64,000 nucleotides of DNA. It comes from Erinaceus europaeus (lineage: Eukaryota > Chordata > Mammalia > Eulipotyphla > Erinaceidae). The stretch lies in NCBI RefSeq assembly GCF_950295315.1, contig NC_080176.1, positions 33,011,006 to 33,075,005 on the forward strand, given 5' to 3'. The translations under genes and the position numbers were made by a program. The first letter of the stretch is position 1; each line of letters opens with the position of its first letter. Below, one piece after another: positions 21,125-32,720 of the stretch. The notes beneath the pieces are model-generated. The model was given only the letters and a program-made list of their open reading frames with translations. It was not told the origin of the DNA and ran no database searches.

Positions 21125-21260
21125 TCTTTCTTGGATAGTGCACTTGGGTTTTTCATGTGTGCCTCCTGGACTTGAACCTAGTCTTCACTGCATTGAAGGA
21201 AGCTTCTGTGTTGTGGTCTTCCCTCACCTCTCCATCTCTCCATCTGTATCTGATAAAGTC
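21125..21260 (+). mobile_element. Third-family SINE
   Basis: TGGATAGTGCACTTGGG...GACTTGAACCTAGTC...CATTGAAGGAAGCTTCTGTGTTGTGGTCTTCC. Layout as at 16445. Confidence 0.6.
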
Positions 21261-21308
21261 AGCTCAGAACAGTAATGCCCTAGAGAAGATCTTCTCCCTC
21301 TCATGAAA

Positions 21309-21374
<66 letters not shown>

Positions 21375-21447
21375 CCACCCCAAAAGTCAGCTCAGCTCAG
21401 AGCAGTAATGCCTGGAGAAGATCTTCTCCCTCTCATAAACACACACC
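21258..21447 (+). repeat. Direct duplication flanking the (AC)n tract
   Basis: About 55 bp before the tract (GTCAGCTCAGAACAGTAATGCC...GATCTTCTCCCTCTCAT) recur after it at 21386-21447 with a few changes. This gives a ~130-bp tandem unit that contains the microsatellite. Confidence 0.85.
21315..21371 (+). repeat. (AC)n microsatellite
   Basis: About 28 uninterrupted AC dinucleotides. Confidence 0.98.
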
Positions 21448-22084
21448 AAAACAAACAGAAAGGATAGAAGGACATAATGAGATAAGTAGCAGGCATCCAA
21501 GTATTTTGCTTGATACCATGTGCTTTCACAGATAAGTACTGTTTTATTACTATTAAATGATGTAAGCATTTCTTCTCATCATATGAACTGCTCCTCTGCC
21601 CAATACTGGGGTTAAGGAAACCAGACACTGACTTTCCTCCCAGCCAATCTTCAACACTAATTCTGAAATCAAATTTCCTCTTCTTTCTGCATGCATAAAA
21701 ATATGCAGGCCATATTTTACTTAAGCTGACACTGGTTTGTCATTAGATGGAGCAACACTCCACCCCAATGTCAAATTGAAAGCAGATATAACACCTGCAC
21801 AGAATATAGGTAGTAGCAAGAATCAGAGAAGGAAACCAGGGCAGGTGAAATGAGAAAGAAGACTTGAATCTGATGAATCACCAAACCAGTATATGTTGAG
21901 TCCGTTTTCCTGATATTCAACAATCCAGCTGTAATGCAGAGTGTACACTGGAGGAGGACATTGGTGAGAACAGCCAGAGCTCTGGGAGCCCTCTAGATTC
22001 AGTGGCAGGGATGGAAATGGGATCAGACAAAGCTCAGAGGCAGAAGGAAAAACACTTAAAAATCATTTTTGGGGATTCAGGACC
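21448..22084. other. Unassigned stretch
   Basis: No gene or recognisable repeat. Confidence 0.3.
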
Positions 22085-22325
22085 TTATATAGGTATTATT
22101 TTACACTTTTAAAATGATTTTACATCTAGAGAGAGAGGGAAAGAGAGGAAAATAGATGTATCGTATAGTAGGTAGATAAATAGAGAAAAGAGTGACCATA
22201 GCACCAGAGCGTCTCCAGGTACCATACTGACCTCAAAGAAGTACCTGCATTCAAACCTGGACTGCAAACCTAGCAAGGGACTTACCCTACTTACTGAGCT
22301 ACCTTTCTGTTCCTTAAGGGTTTTT
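22085..22325 (-). mobile_element. Third-family SINE, minus strand
   Basis: Backwards it reads GGTAGCTCAGTAAGTAGGG...CCAGGTTTGAATGCAGG...GACGCTCTGGTGCTATGGTCACTC followed by a pyrimidine-rich tail. This is a tRNA-like head and old SINE body. Confidence 0.55.
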
Positions 22326-22427
22326 AAATATCTCACTACTTCATGCCCCAAATCTGAGTAAACTGTCTCCAAAAAGCTCTCGGGGAAGAAAATTTTTCCC
22401 TGTGATAAGAGGAGCCATTTTAGGGCC

Positions 22428-22695
22428 TAGTGTTGTTGGCTCACCCAGTTAGAAGCACTTATTACTGTGTGCAAGAACCCAAGTTCAAGCTCTCAGTCCC
22501 CACCTGTAAGGGAAAGCTTCATGAGTCGTGAAATAGTGTTGCATGTGTTTCTATTCCCCTCTCTCTCCCCCCTCAATTTCTCTCTGTCCTATCAAATAAA
22601 AGAAAAACAAAATGGCCATCAGGAGCTGTTGATTCATCATGCAGGCACCAATCTCTAGTGATAACCTTGGTGGCAATAAAAAATAAATTAATAAA
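22428..22695 (+). mobile_element. Old ERI-type SINE, long form
   Basis: CACCCAGTTAGAAGC...CAAGTTCAAGCTCTCAGTCCCCACCTGTAAGG...TTTCTCTCTGTCCTATC..., with the 3' module (GGCCATCAGGAGCTGTTGATTC...ACCTTGGTGGC). Confidence 0.75.
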
Positions 22696-22754
22696 ATAGC
22701 AGCAAGCAAGTAGAAAGGCCAAAAAAAGACATCACAAAATTAATCGAATATTTA

Positions 22755-25660
22755 CTACTTGGGCCTAGATACCCTCCTCTTCTACCTTCTACTTCACTTC
22801 CCTCAGTCACCTTAAGTATAACCTTGTCAGATAAAGTAAGGACTACAAAAGCTGGATAAGTGCAAGAGACTGACACACTTTAATAATGGCCCTTTTGGTC
22901 ACTAGCAGCCATCCCATCATCTGGGGCTCTAGTAGGGAAATCCTTAGATTCCCACATAGATGATGGGCCTAGATCTCTAATAGATTTCTCCCTCTCCACC
23001 ATCACTGGTCATTTCCATCAGGAACATCATCATAAGCCCTCTTGTGGGCCTCTACAGCACCCTGCCTTCACTGTAGAGAAGCAATGGTAGGAACTGTCCC
23101 ACTCTCTGAAGGGAGGCTAGGTCAACCAATTAAGCAGCTCAATGAAGACTAGTCATGAAATGAGTCCAACCAAGAATGTTTCTAGATGTGACTATGGAAG
23201 GTGAGTTCAGACTAACAGAGAGACTCAGAGGGACTGTGCTAAATATGAATAGATATGGACCCTAGGTCAGGTAGATGGCGTTTACAATTAATGGTATTTG
23301 TATACTTTCCTCATATTTGGAAGCTACGCTTTGCCCTAATCCAGCTTTCTAGTCCTATTTTCAAATCTGACACCATCTTCCCAAACAATACTTTTAGCCC
23401 ACCTGCATATGAGCTATCTGGCCCAGTTAAAAATTAATAAATTCACGGGCTTCTTGGAATACATCTAAAGTAGAGTTTCTAGCTTTTTCCCACATGAAGA
23501 CTCCTAGTTTCACCAGTTCTATTCTTACTTTTAGGTTTCTGTTTATTAAAAAATTTATCCTGCTTTATATCTTTCAGCCACCAAGTTGCAGATGCTACCA
23601 TGACATTATCCTGACTTTCCTGGTCAGATGACCTCAGCAATGTGTCCTGGAACTCCACTTCTCCAGAGCCCTGCCCCACTAGGGAAAGATAGAAACAGGC
23701 TGAGTCTGTGGATAGCAGTCTGGAAAACTCTCAGAAGGCTAGACATGTACCTTCCATATGATCCAGTAATTCCTCTCCTGGGGTTATACCCCAAGAAGTC
23801 CATAACACCCAACCAAAAAGAGGTGTGTACTCCTATGTTCATAACAGCACAATTCATAATAGATAAAACCTGGAAGCAACCCAGGTGCCCAACAACAGAT
23901 GAGTGGCTGAGAAAGCTGTGGTATATATACACAATGGAGTACTATACACCTATCAAGAACAATGAACCCACCTTCTCTGACCCATCTTGGACAGAGCTAG
24001 AAGGTATTATGTTAAGTGAGCTAAGTCAGATAGATAAAGATGAGTATGGGATGACCCCACTCATCAACAGAAGTTGACTAAGAAGATCTGAAAGGGAAAC
24101 TAAAAGCAGGACCTGACCAAATTGTAAGTAGGGCACCAAAGTAAAAACCCTGTGGTAAGGGGTTGACATGCAGCTTCCTGGGCCAGTGGGGGGAGGGAGT
24201 GGGTTGGAGGGATGGGTCACAGTCTTTTGGTGGTGGGAATGGTGTTTATGTACACTCCTAGCAAAATGTAGACATATAAATCACTAGTTAATTAATTTGA
24301 GAGGGGGAAAATTAATTGTATGTCTCAAAGTTTTTCAAAACACAAACTGAATCTTTTTAATATATAGGCTGAGTATTTGATATGCGGACTCTCTCAAAAG
24401 CCTAGACCAAGTAGATCAGAAGCAACCAATAGCACAGCTATATACAAGATACTGGGTACTGTACAGCAAACCATAACAAAAGGACTTTTCAAAGTTAACC
24501 CAATTACCAAACAATGTGATGATAACATTAACTATCAATTGTCTTTTTGAACCCTAAGACAGCAAGAACCTTACATCTCCACTATAAAGCCCCTACTTCC
24601 CCCAGTCCTGGAACCCTTGGATAGGGCCCACTTTCCTGTATGCCTCTCCCAATCCATATCAAATAATATTGCATCCGCCGATCACAACCTAACCAATGCA
24701 ACGATTGCCACCTCAACATGCTTTACTTCAGACTGTGTCCAGAGACTTCACATGTGGAATGACAACCCTTCAGCTTCATTACTCGGGTGAGACCTTTCCT
24801 TTCATAGTATACTCTAATTTCATCTCAGGTGGTTCACTTTCTAACAAAGTCCCGAAACCTAGATATACACCAGTTTCTGTGAGAGAGAGCATATCTTCAC
24901 ACGTATCTATAAACTACTGCAAAACATACCTGAAAGCAGAAGTACACTAGAGTTTGTAGTGAGTACCTCCCTAACACTTCCTCTCCACTATTCCAAGCTT
25001 TGGGTCCATGATTGCTCAACAATTTGTTTGGCTTTGTATGTTAACTCTCTTTTCAGTCACCAGGTTCCAGATGCCATCAGGATGCTGGCCAGGCTTCCCT
25101 GGACTGAAGACCCCACCAATGTGTCCCGGAGCTCAGCTTCCCCAGAGACCCATCCTACTAGGGAAAGAGAGAGGCAGACTGGGAGTATGGACCGACCAGT
25201 CAACGCCCATGTTCAGCGGGGAAGCAATTACAGAAGCCAGACCTTCTACCTTCTGCAACCCACAATGACCCTGGGTCCATGCTCCCAGAGGGATGGAGAA
25301 TGGGAAAGCTATCAGGGGAGGGGGTGGGATATGGAGATTGGGTGGTGGGAATTGTGTGGAGTTGTACCCTCCTACCCTATGGTTTTGTTAATTAATCCTT
25401 TCTTAAATAAAAAAAAAAAAACAGGTTGAGGCTAAGGATCAACCTGTCAATGTCCAGGTTCAGTGGAGAAGCAATTATAGAAGCCAGACTTTCCACCTTC
25501 TGCACCCCATAAAGAATTCTGGTCCATACTTGCATACAGATAAAGAGTAAAGAGGCTTCCAATGTAGGAGATGGGATATAGAACTTTGGTGGTGGGAATT
25601 ATACCCCTGTTATCCTAGAATCTTGTTAATCATGATTAAATCACTAATAAAATTAAAAAA
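22755..25660 (+). mobile_element. L1 3' UTR, older type, split by a young L1
   Basis: 22755-23704 and 25431-25660 form one older-type L1 3' UTR (GGGCCTAGATACCC...GATGGGCCTAGATCTC...CATGACATTATCC...GTGGTGGGAATTATACCCC...AATCACTAATAAAATT). The young L1 at 23705-25418 lies between them. Confidence 0.8.
23705..25418 (+). mobile_element. Young 5'-truncated L1 inside an older L1
   Basis: It contains the last ~120 codons of ORF2 (open to PLINRS-stop at 24077) and a complete young-type 3' UTR with an A-rich tail. A 12-bp TSD AAACAGG[C/T]TGAG lies at 23693-23704 and 25419-25430. The ORF2 piece lacks reverse-transcriptase and endonuclease domains, so the copy is inert. Confidence 0.92.
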
Positions 25661-25683
25661 TAAATACAGTAATTAAATTTAAT

Positions 25684-26011
25684 ATATATATTTTAATATT
25701 CTTTTTTAAATATATTTTTTATTTTTATTTATTTATTATTTATTTATTTATTCCCTTTTGTTGCCCTTGTTGTTTTTTTATTGTTGTAGTTATTGTTGTT
25801 GTTGTCATCATTGTTGGATAGGACAGAGAGAAATGGAGAGAAGGGGAAGACAGAGAGGAGGAGAGAAAGATAGACACCTGCAGACCTGCTTCACCGCCTG
25901 TGAAGCGACTCCCCTGCAGGTGGGGAGCCGGGGTTCGAACCGGGATCCTTATGCCGGTCCTTGTGCTTTGCGCCACCTGCGCTTAACCCGCTGCGCTACA
26001 GCCCGACTCCC
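25684..26011 (-). mobile_element. ERI-type SINE, near-intact, minus strand
   Basis: Backwards it reads GGGAGTCGGGCTGTAGCGC with intact A and B boxes, a body, and a long AATAAATAAATAA-type tail. A 10-bp TSD TAAATTTAAT lies at 25674-25683 and 26012-26021. Confidence 0.93.
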
Positions 26012-26021
26012 TAAATTTAAT

Positions 26022-26790
26022 GTTTTTAAAAAGTTACATAGGGCTATAATTCTTAGAGTACATGAATTAAAAAAACAAATCCCAGTATGTGTAAAATTTG
26101 TAATAATCTTTCAAAATGGGATGTCATGTGATACAATACAGAAGACTTCTGAATAGTTTCCTTCTCTATTAAAAAGGGATGCTGTTTGCTGTGGATGTTG
26201 TCCTACAAAAATGTGACATGTGACAGGCATCTTATATCCATGAAGGGAAGTTAAGGGAACTACAGAGTAGCTGTCTTAGAATTCTGACATCTGGATTGGC
26301 TGAAATTTAGTAAGAATCTCACATAATATCAAAACATGAAAGTTGATGAAGTGGTTTCATTCTTTCATGTAGTAGTAGCTAAAAGCAGCTAACCTGAACA
26401 GTAAACCCTAACGCATATTTGAACTACACTGTTTAGCTTTTGTAGATTAATTAGATGCATGCCTTGCTGTTAATATCAAATGAGAAAAAGAAATGTTTTT
26501 TATCTATGAGAAGTCTATGAACTCTCAAGGTGCAACTGAGTCTTTTACTGAGATAATGATTACAAGTCAATTTAGGCAATATAAACTGAATTACTTCTGG
26601 TAGGCACAGTGGTTCACCAGATGGACAATTCTAGCAGTTCTATCAGAATGGCTAAGTCATCCACTTAGGCAACGAAGGGTTTTATAGTAACGGGAGTGTA
26701 ATCCCCCTGAAAGCTGTATTTTTTTTTACAATAAATACATTTTATTTTTATACAAAAAAGGTGTTTGTTAAAATTGAGAGCTCATAAATA
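26022..26790. other. Unassigned stretch
   Basis: No gene, array or familiar repeat seen. Confidence 0.35.
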
Positions 26791-27357
26791 AGCCCACACA
26801 CATTTAGCCCCCTAGTCTATGATAAAGGGGCTAAAACCATTCGAGGGGGGTGAAAAAAAGTCCCTTCAACAAGTGGTATTGGGAAAATTGGACAGCCACA
26901 TGAAGAAAAGTGAAACTAAACCACCACTTAACATCATGTACCAAAATCAAATAAAAAATGGATCAAGGACCTGGATATTAGAGCGGAAACTAAATTTACA
27001 GGAGAAAATACCTGTGAAACTTCACAACATCTTCACATAAAAGATCTTTTTGGAGACTCAACCCCATGGACATGTGAAATAGAAATGAGAATAAATAAAG
27101 GAGACTACATGGAACTACAAAGCTTCTACACTTCAAAAGAAAACACAAGAATAACCACGAGAGTAAATGGGAGAAGATAACTGCATATTACATATCTGGC
27201 AGGCAACTGGTAACAAATGTGTATATATTTGGTACAGCTGTGTAAGTACCCTGTGCTAACCGATAGCACTACTGGAGCTACTATGTTTGGTACAGCTCTA
27301 CAAAATAAGAAAATCAATAACCCCATAGAAAAGTGGGCCAAAGAAGTAGATAGTTTT

Positions 27358-27696
27358 TCATTTTTTGTTTTTTCCTCCAGGGTTATTGCTGGGGCTCGGT
27401 GCCTGCACTACAAATCTACTGCTTCTGGAGGCCATTTTTCCCTTTTGTTGTCTATCATTGTTGTTACTATTATTGTTGTTATTGCTGTCATTGTTGTTGG
27501 GTAGGACAGAGAGAAATGGAGAGAGGAGGGGAAGACAGAGAGGGGGAGAGAAAAATAAACACCTGCAGACCTGCTTCACTGCCTGTGAAGCAACTCCCCT
27601 GCAGGTGAGGAGCCGGGGTTCGAACAAGGGATCCTAATAAATGTCAGTGCACTTTGCGCCATGTGTGCTTAACTGGCTGCGCTACTGCCCCCCCTT
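27358..27696 (-). mobile_element. ERI-type SINE, long form, minus strand
   Basis: Head at the right (GGGGGGCAGTAGCGCAGCC backwards), B box slightly changed, 3' module at the left (CCTCCAGGGTTATTGCTGGGGCTCGG...TGGAGGCC). A perfect 15-bp TSD GAAGTAGATAGTTTT lies at 27343-27357 and 27697-27711. Confidence 0.93.
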
Positions 27697-27824
27697 GAAG
27701 TAGATAGTTTTCTAAAGAAATGCACATACTCTAAAGACATATGAAGAAATGCTCCACTACACTTATAATCAGAGAAATGTAAATTAAAACCACACTGAGA
27801 TTCCATCTCACACCTGTGAGAATA

Positions 27825-28360
27825 TGTTCACACATCCATAAACTAGGGCAAAATATATACCTGAAAGCAAAAGTGCACAATAGTCTGCAGTGAGTACCCC
27901 CCAGAACTTCATCTGCACTATTCCAGCCTTTAGGTCCATGACTGCTCAACAATATGTTTGGCTTTGTATGTTGACTCTCTTTTCAGCCACCAGGTTCCAG
28001 ATGCTAGCAGGATGCCGACCAGACTTCCCTGGACAGATGACCCCACCAATGTGTCCTGGAGCTCCACTTCCCCAGAGCCCCAACCTACTAGGGAAAGAGA
28101 GGCAGGCCAGGAGTATGGCTCGGCCAGTTAATGCCCATGTTCAGCGGGGAAGCAATTGCAGAAGCCATACCTTCCACCTTCTGCAGCCCACAATGATGTT
28201 GGGTCCATACTCCCAGAGGGATAAAGAATAGGAAAGCTATCAGGGGAGAGGATGGGATATGGAAATCTGGTGGTGGGAATTGTGTGGAGTTGTAACCCTC
28301 TTATTCTATGGTTTTGTTAATGTCTCCTTTTTTAAATAAATAAAAAAATTAAAAAACCAG
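27825..28360 (+). mobile_element. L1 3' UTR terminal fragment
   Basis: CATAAACTAGGGCAAAATATATACCTGAAAGC...TTTGTTTGGCTTTGTATGTTGACTC...GTGGTGGGAATTGTGTGGAG, with an A-rich tail, inserted in an old L1. TSD unclear. Confidence 0.85.
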
Positions 28361-28845
28361 GAAATTGCATATGTTGGTGAGGTTGTGGAGAAAAAGGAAC
28401 TCTGCTACATTGCTGGTGGGAATGCAGGCTGGTGCAGTCCCTTTGAAAGCCTGTACAGAGAATTGTTAAACATATAAAATGGAATTACCTTATGATCCAG
28501 CAATATCACTCTCAGGCATTTATCCAAAGGACACTGAAACATTAATTCAAAAGGATATATGCACCCCTATGACTGACCATGACTGTATTTTTCACAAGAG
28601 CCAAATACTGGAAAAATGCCCATTATAGATGACTGGCTAAAGAAATTATGGACTATATACTCCATGGAATACGACTTTGTAATAAAAAATAATGATCTGT
28701 GTCCATTAGAGCAAAATGGGTGGAAGTGTTTATGTCTAGCAGAAGAAGTAAAGAGATGAAAGTGTACCATTATCTGCACCTCCCACCCCAGAGATCTGGA
28801 CTTTTTCCTTCACTTATGTTCTATGGGATTGAAAAAAAAACATCT

Positions 28846-29015
28846 ATGTTTACTTATTTAACAGGGCATAGAGAAGTTGAAGAGGGAAGGGGACATAGAA
28901 TGGGAAAGAAACAACTATATTACTGCTTCACCACTCACAAAGCTTTTCTCCTGCAGGTGGAAACAGGAGAACCCAGGTCCTTGTGTTCAACCAAGTATAC
29001 CACTACCAGGCCCTA
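28846..29015 (-). mobile_element. Old ERI-type SINE, minus strand
   Basis: TTTACTTATTTAACAGGGCATAGAG...GCTTCACCACTCACAAAGC...CTGCAGGTGGAAACAGGAGAACCCAGGTCCTTG. Confidence 0.7.
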
Positions 29016-29639
29016 TACTCTATAGGATCTTAAGATGAGGAGACCACAACTGAAACCCACATTTCAGTGATGGTGTAAAGAACAAGGGCAGAGGTTGTAA
29101 TATCACACCTTGAATAATGCAGCTGAGAATTAAAAATTCCATCCTACTATGGGTCCCAATCAATTCTAGTGACAAGTATTTTTACATGAGCTGAAAGGCA
29201 TCACTCTCGTCATGCTTTTCACTTCTTGTTCTTGTATTGTTTGGATGCAAGAGCAAGGCCTTAACAATTGTTTCTGCTAAATCTCAGCTTGTTTAATTCA
29301 GCCTAATTGTTCCAGTCTTTCAAGACCTTTTTGGATCCTAATTCCTAAATGCACTGATATCAGAAAATCACTGTTAAACTTCTTTAATAAATAAATATGG
29401 AAACAAAGCACTGTGAGATATTACTGATATTCACTCAGATATAAATATAAGTATCAGCATCCAGCTCATAATTTTCCATTCCCCCCCCCTTTTTTTTTTT
29501 TTTTGCAATTTTCAAGTGTAAACTAGCAAAATGCCTTGGTAAAGCCTAGATATATTAGGTAAATTTATTTTCTGTATATCTATTTTTAAAATGAAAGTAA
29601 AGGGACCAACTGTCTTCTGCTTACTACTGTATGATCAAA
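29016..29639. other. Unassigned stretch
   Basis: No gene or recognised repeat. A C8T15-type homopolymer run is at about 29481-29504. Confidence 0.35.
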
Positions 29640-29800
29640 TACTATATTATATCATTAGGTAGAGTGTATTCTCTGCCAGATATGTAGCCCAAGTTCAAAC
29701 CCATTCACTACGATGGGTGGTACCATGGTGCCAAGAAAGCTCTGATAATGTGGTGTCTCTATCTTAGTCTTTATCTGTGTCTTTCTGACTGAAAAAGTGT
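29640..29800 (+). mobile_element. Third-family SINE
   Basis: ATTAGGTAGAGTGTATTCTC...CCCAAGTTCAAACCCATTC...AAGAAAGCTCTGATAATGTGGTGTCTC. tRNA-like head and family body, diverged. Confidence 0.5.
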
Positions 29801-29947
29801 GCCCAAAATTTGTAAAGCCATGAATGGGCAAGACCCCAGCTTCCTGAATAAATAAAAATAATCATTCATGACTTGTTCTAGAACTGATGACAACTATTAA
29901 ATGAAAGTTAACAAGAAAATCTTTAACAGTTGTAATACCAAGACAGC

Positions 29948-30065
29948 TCAGGAAGGTTGCTGTGGGTGGCATGTCAAACTTGCATATATGAAATACCACA
30001 TTTGATCTCTGGCATTGCATATGCAAGAGAGGTGCTCTGGTTCTCTTGTGTTAATAAATATTTAA
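29948..30065 (+). repeat. SINE relic
   Basis: GTGGCATGTCAAACTTGC...GGCATTGCATATGCAAGAGAGGTGCTCTGGTTCTC with a short AATAAATATTT tail. Very diverged. Confidence 0.4.
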
Positions 30066-30627
30066 GTATTTACAAAGGAAAAGGAACAATAGTGACATGA
30101 TGGAATTCAGTGTGGCTTACCTTCTAAAAAGGCCAATGGAGACAGCAGAAGTCAAGAAGGATCAACCTTTGAAAACTCCATGTTATGTCCACACAGCACA
30201 TGGTCTATAAGGACCCTGGTCCAGCATAGGCAAGGGAAAGCAATTATATCCCACCTTACTCACTTTAAGGAACACCTTGAATTTATCAGACATCAAGCCC
30301 ACAATTTCTATCTACTTCTGTGAGCATTGTACATCAGCCATTGTTTACATGTCTGGATCCTCTAAACAAAGAGTAAAACTAGATGGATTTAGTAATTTCA
30401 TTATCATCCACCAATTTGTACCCATTTGTTCATGCCTAAATATCATCCTAAAGTCAAACCTCAAATCATCATTCTTGGCTAGAAAGGACCAAGGTGGAGA
30501 GAAGAGCAATTTCACTACTTTACTTAAAGCAAATATTCCCAATAGTAAGATATGTGAAGATATGCATGGAATTAAATTTACCTATAAGTTTTATGCATAA
30601 AGTCTTTAGTTGTCAAATATTAGCAGT
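30066..30627. other. Unassigned stretch
   Basis: Contains a 107-codon plus-strand frame (30277-30600) with no recognisable domain and amino-acid composition typical of AT-rich non-coding DNA. Not called as a gene. Confidence 0.35.
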
Positions 30628-30806
30628 ATTTTTTTCAGAGACAGGGAGAAATTGAGAAATAAAGGGAAGATAGGGAGAGAAATACCTGCAGCATTGCTTC
30701 ACCACTTGCAAAGCTTCTCCACTGCAGGTGGAGACTGGAGGCTTGAACCCAAGTCCTTATGCATTATAAGATGTGTGTAATAGCCAGGTGTGTCACCACC
30801 TAGCTT
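30628..30806 (-). mobile_element. Old ERI-type SINE, minus strand
   Basis: TTTCAGAGACAGGGAGAAATTGAG...ACCTGCAGCATTGCTTCACCACTTGC...CTGCAGGTGGAGACTGGAGGCTTGAACCC. Confidence 0.75.
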
Positions 30807-30906
30807 GACTGTTTTCTTCTTAATCTTCAGGCAATAATATGAAGAAGTGCTAGTGTTTCTTCCTACATCTCAATGAATTTTTTCCACCCTCATCCACTTT
30901 TTTCAC

Positions 30907-30947
30907 ATATATATATATATGAAATATATATGAAAATATATGTATTT

Positions 30948-30992
<45 letters not shown>
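30907..30992 (+). repeat. (TA)n microsatellite, interrupted
   Basis: Two TA runs separated by GAAATATATATGAAAATATATGTATTTCC. The whole stretch is palindromic and could form hairpins. Confidence 0.95.
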
Positions 30993-30998
<6 letters not shown>

Positions 30999-31510
30999 TA
31001 GATTCCAGTGACAAATACTATGATGAGGTTAAGGGAATACTGAATCATTATTATGACTTTAACAATGACTTATTAACCAAGGTTAAGTCATTTCTCTTCT
31101 TTGTACCTCATGTTTTGCAATTTTCTACTAAACTAAAAATACTAACTTAGTTACCACACAAATGGTCAACGTTACCCCAAAGTTAGACCATAATGTTGCT
31201 ATAAAACAATGCTATCTTTATCATCAAGCTAATGACTGTGGGAAAGATGAGTAAACAGACACTCTGAGACATTAACAGCTCTCAGAAATAGAAGTGGACT
31301 GGTTTTACATTGTAGCAGCATTCAGAACCATTTTCAAGTACAATCAAATCAAATTTCAAATCATTTTATCATTGAGAGATACTGGGCTAGTCAACTAAAA
31401 AAATAAAAACATCTAGAGAGAGCAGATGACACTGAGGAGTAGCTTAGGAGCCAAGTGTTAAATTACAGATCTTATGGGGACCACCTCAACCATTAGAACT
31501 TTTTGATCAC
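30993..31510. other. Unassigned stretch
   Basis: AT-rich. No gene or recognised repeat. Confidence 0.3.
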
Positions 31511-31511
31511 A

Positions 31512-31735
31512 GATTGGCATACCCAGCTAAGGATACATGGTACCAAGTGGAAAAATTTGGGTTCAAGTCCTGCTTCCCACCTGCAGGACACTTCACAAGT
31601 GCTGAAACAGTGCTACAGGGGTCTCTTTCTACCTTCCACTACTCTATCAATGTCTCTGTCCTATCAACTAAAAGAAAGAGAAAAGGAAGGAAGGAAAGAA
31701 GGAAGGTAGGAAGGGAGAGAGGGAAGGAAGGAAAA
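31512..31735 (+). mobile_element. Old ERI-type SINE with AAGG-rich tail
   Basis: GATTGGCATACCCAGCTAAGG...TTCAAGTCCTGCTTCCCACCTGCAGGACACTTCACAAG..., then AAAGAAAGAGAAAAGGAAGG...GGAAGGAAGG (31670-31735). The old A-rich tail has grown into a purine simple repeat. Confidence 0.75.
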
Positions 31736-31984
31736 GTGTTGCTGAGACAGGTGGATTCATTGTACAGAAACCAAGTCCCTGTGATCAGTCCCGTTGGCAT
31801 CAGTGGGGGTGAGGGGAGTACTGGGTTCAAGACAAACTTGCCCAGGCAGAAAACTGCCAACGACCACACAAGAGATTAGTTATGGTCAGTGATAGTGGCT
31901 GCAAACAAAACAACCACTAAGTATTCCCCAGAAATCTAAAATCAGTGTCAGTGATTCGAATTAAAAGCAAGAGTTTTGTCATCA

Positions 31985-32300
31985 TCTTTGATGGACTGTT
32001 TTCCAGGAGAGAATCTACTCCTTGCCTCCTCCTGTCTGCATGTTTGACTTGGCATGTGGCCACATCACTTCTCTCTCATACTGTCTTCACATGGCTGTCA
32101 GTTCTCTGTACATCATGTGTCCTGCTTTCTCCTTATGATAATGTAGGAGATGTATGATAATTATACAACTGTCATAATATAGGATCATCTCCTCAACTTC
32201 AAAGACTTCACTTATTGTGCCTGCAAAAATGTTGTTTCCAAATAAGGTAACATTTTTAAGTTTCAAAGACTAGAGCCTATTGTCTTCTGGGAGTTGCCTC
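31985..32300 (-). repeat. Possible ancient placental LTR/DNA repeat
   Basis: The run CTCCTGTCTGCATG...CTGTCTTCACATGGCTGTCA...CTCCTTATGATAATGTAGG...GTTTCCAAATAAGGTAACATTT resembles a widespread ancient mammalian repeat often seen in this orientation. I cannot name the family with confidence. Confidence 0.4.
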
Positions 32301-32421
32301 TCAGTCTACCATACTTCTAGCCTTTCCCCCTGTACCCTGATATGCTATAATCTCATAGTTTATGCATATTAAATAGCACTCAGTACAAGTAAAGTAAGAT
32401 ATCATAAAAAGATATGATGAG

Positions 32422-32704
32422 GGGAGTCGGGCTGTAGCGCAGCGGGTTAAGCGCAGGTGGCGCAAAGCACAAGGACCGGCATAAGGATCCCGGTTCGAAC
32501 CCCGGCTCCCCACCTGCAGGGGAGTCGCTTCACAGGCGGTGAAGCAGGTCTGCAGGTGTCTATCTTTCTCTCCCCCTCTCTGTCTTCCCCTCCTCTCTCC
32601 GTTTCTCTCTGTCCTATCCAACAATGACAACAACAATAATAACTACAACAATAAAACAACAAGGGCAACAAAAGGGAATAAATAAATAAAATAAATATTA
32701 AAAA
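32422..32704 (+). mobile_element. ERI-type SINE, near-intact
   Basis: It starts GGGAGTCGGGCTGTAGCGC and has an intact A box, B box GGTTCGAACCC, body and tail. A perfect 16-bp TSD AAAAAGATATGATGAG lies at 32406-32421 and 32705-32720. It is one of the best-preserved copies and a good consensus reference. Confidence 0.96.
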
Positions 32705-32720
32705 AAAAAGATATGATGAG

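Larger units (their letters stand above)
26791..28790 (+). mobile_element. Old L1 ORF2 C-terminal region, twice interrupted
   Basis: Diverged ORF2 (AAAGTCCCTTCAACAAGTGG...GGATCAAGGACCTGGATATTAGAGC...TAATCAGAGAAATG...AACTCTGCTACATTGCTGGTGGGAATGC). It is split by a SINE (27358-27696) and by a younger L1 3' end (27825-28360). All frames are broken. Confidence 0.85.

Noticed and set aside
24959..25429. 156-codon frame, with close relatives at 37442, 59872 (minus) and 13763 (minus)
   Set aside because: All are the same L1 3' UTR read in one frame. Similarity reflects the shared repeat, and two frames are open at once, so there is no sign of coding.
30277..30600. 107-codon plus-strand frame
   Set aside because: AT-rich composition and no motif, repeat or gene context.
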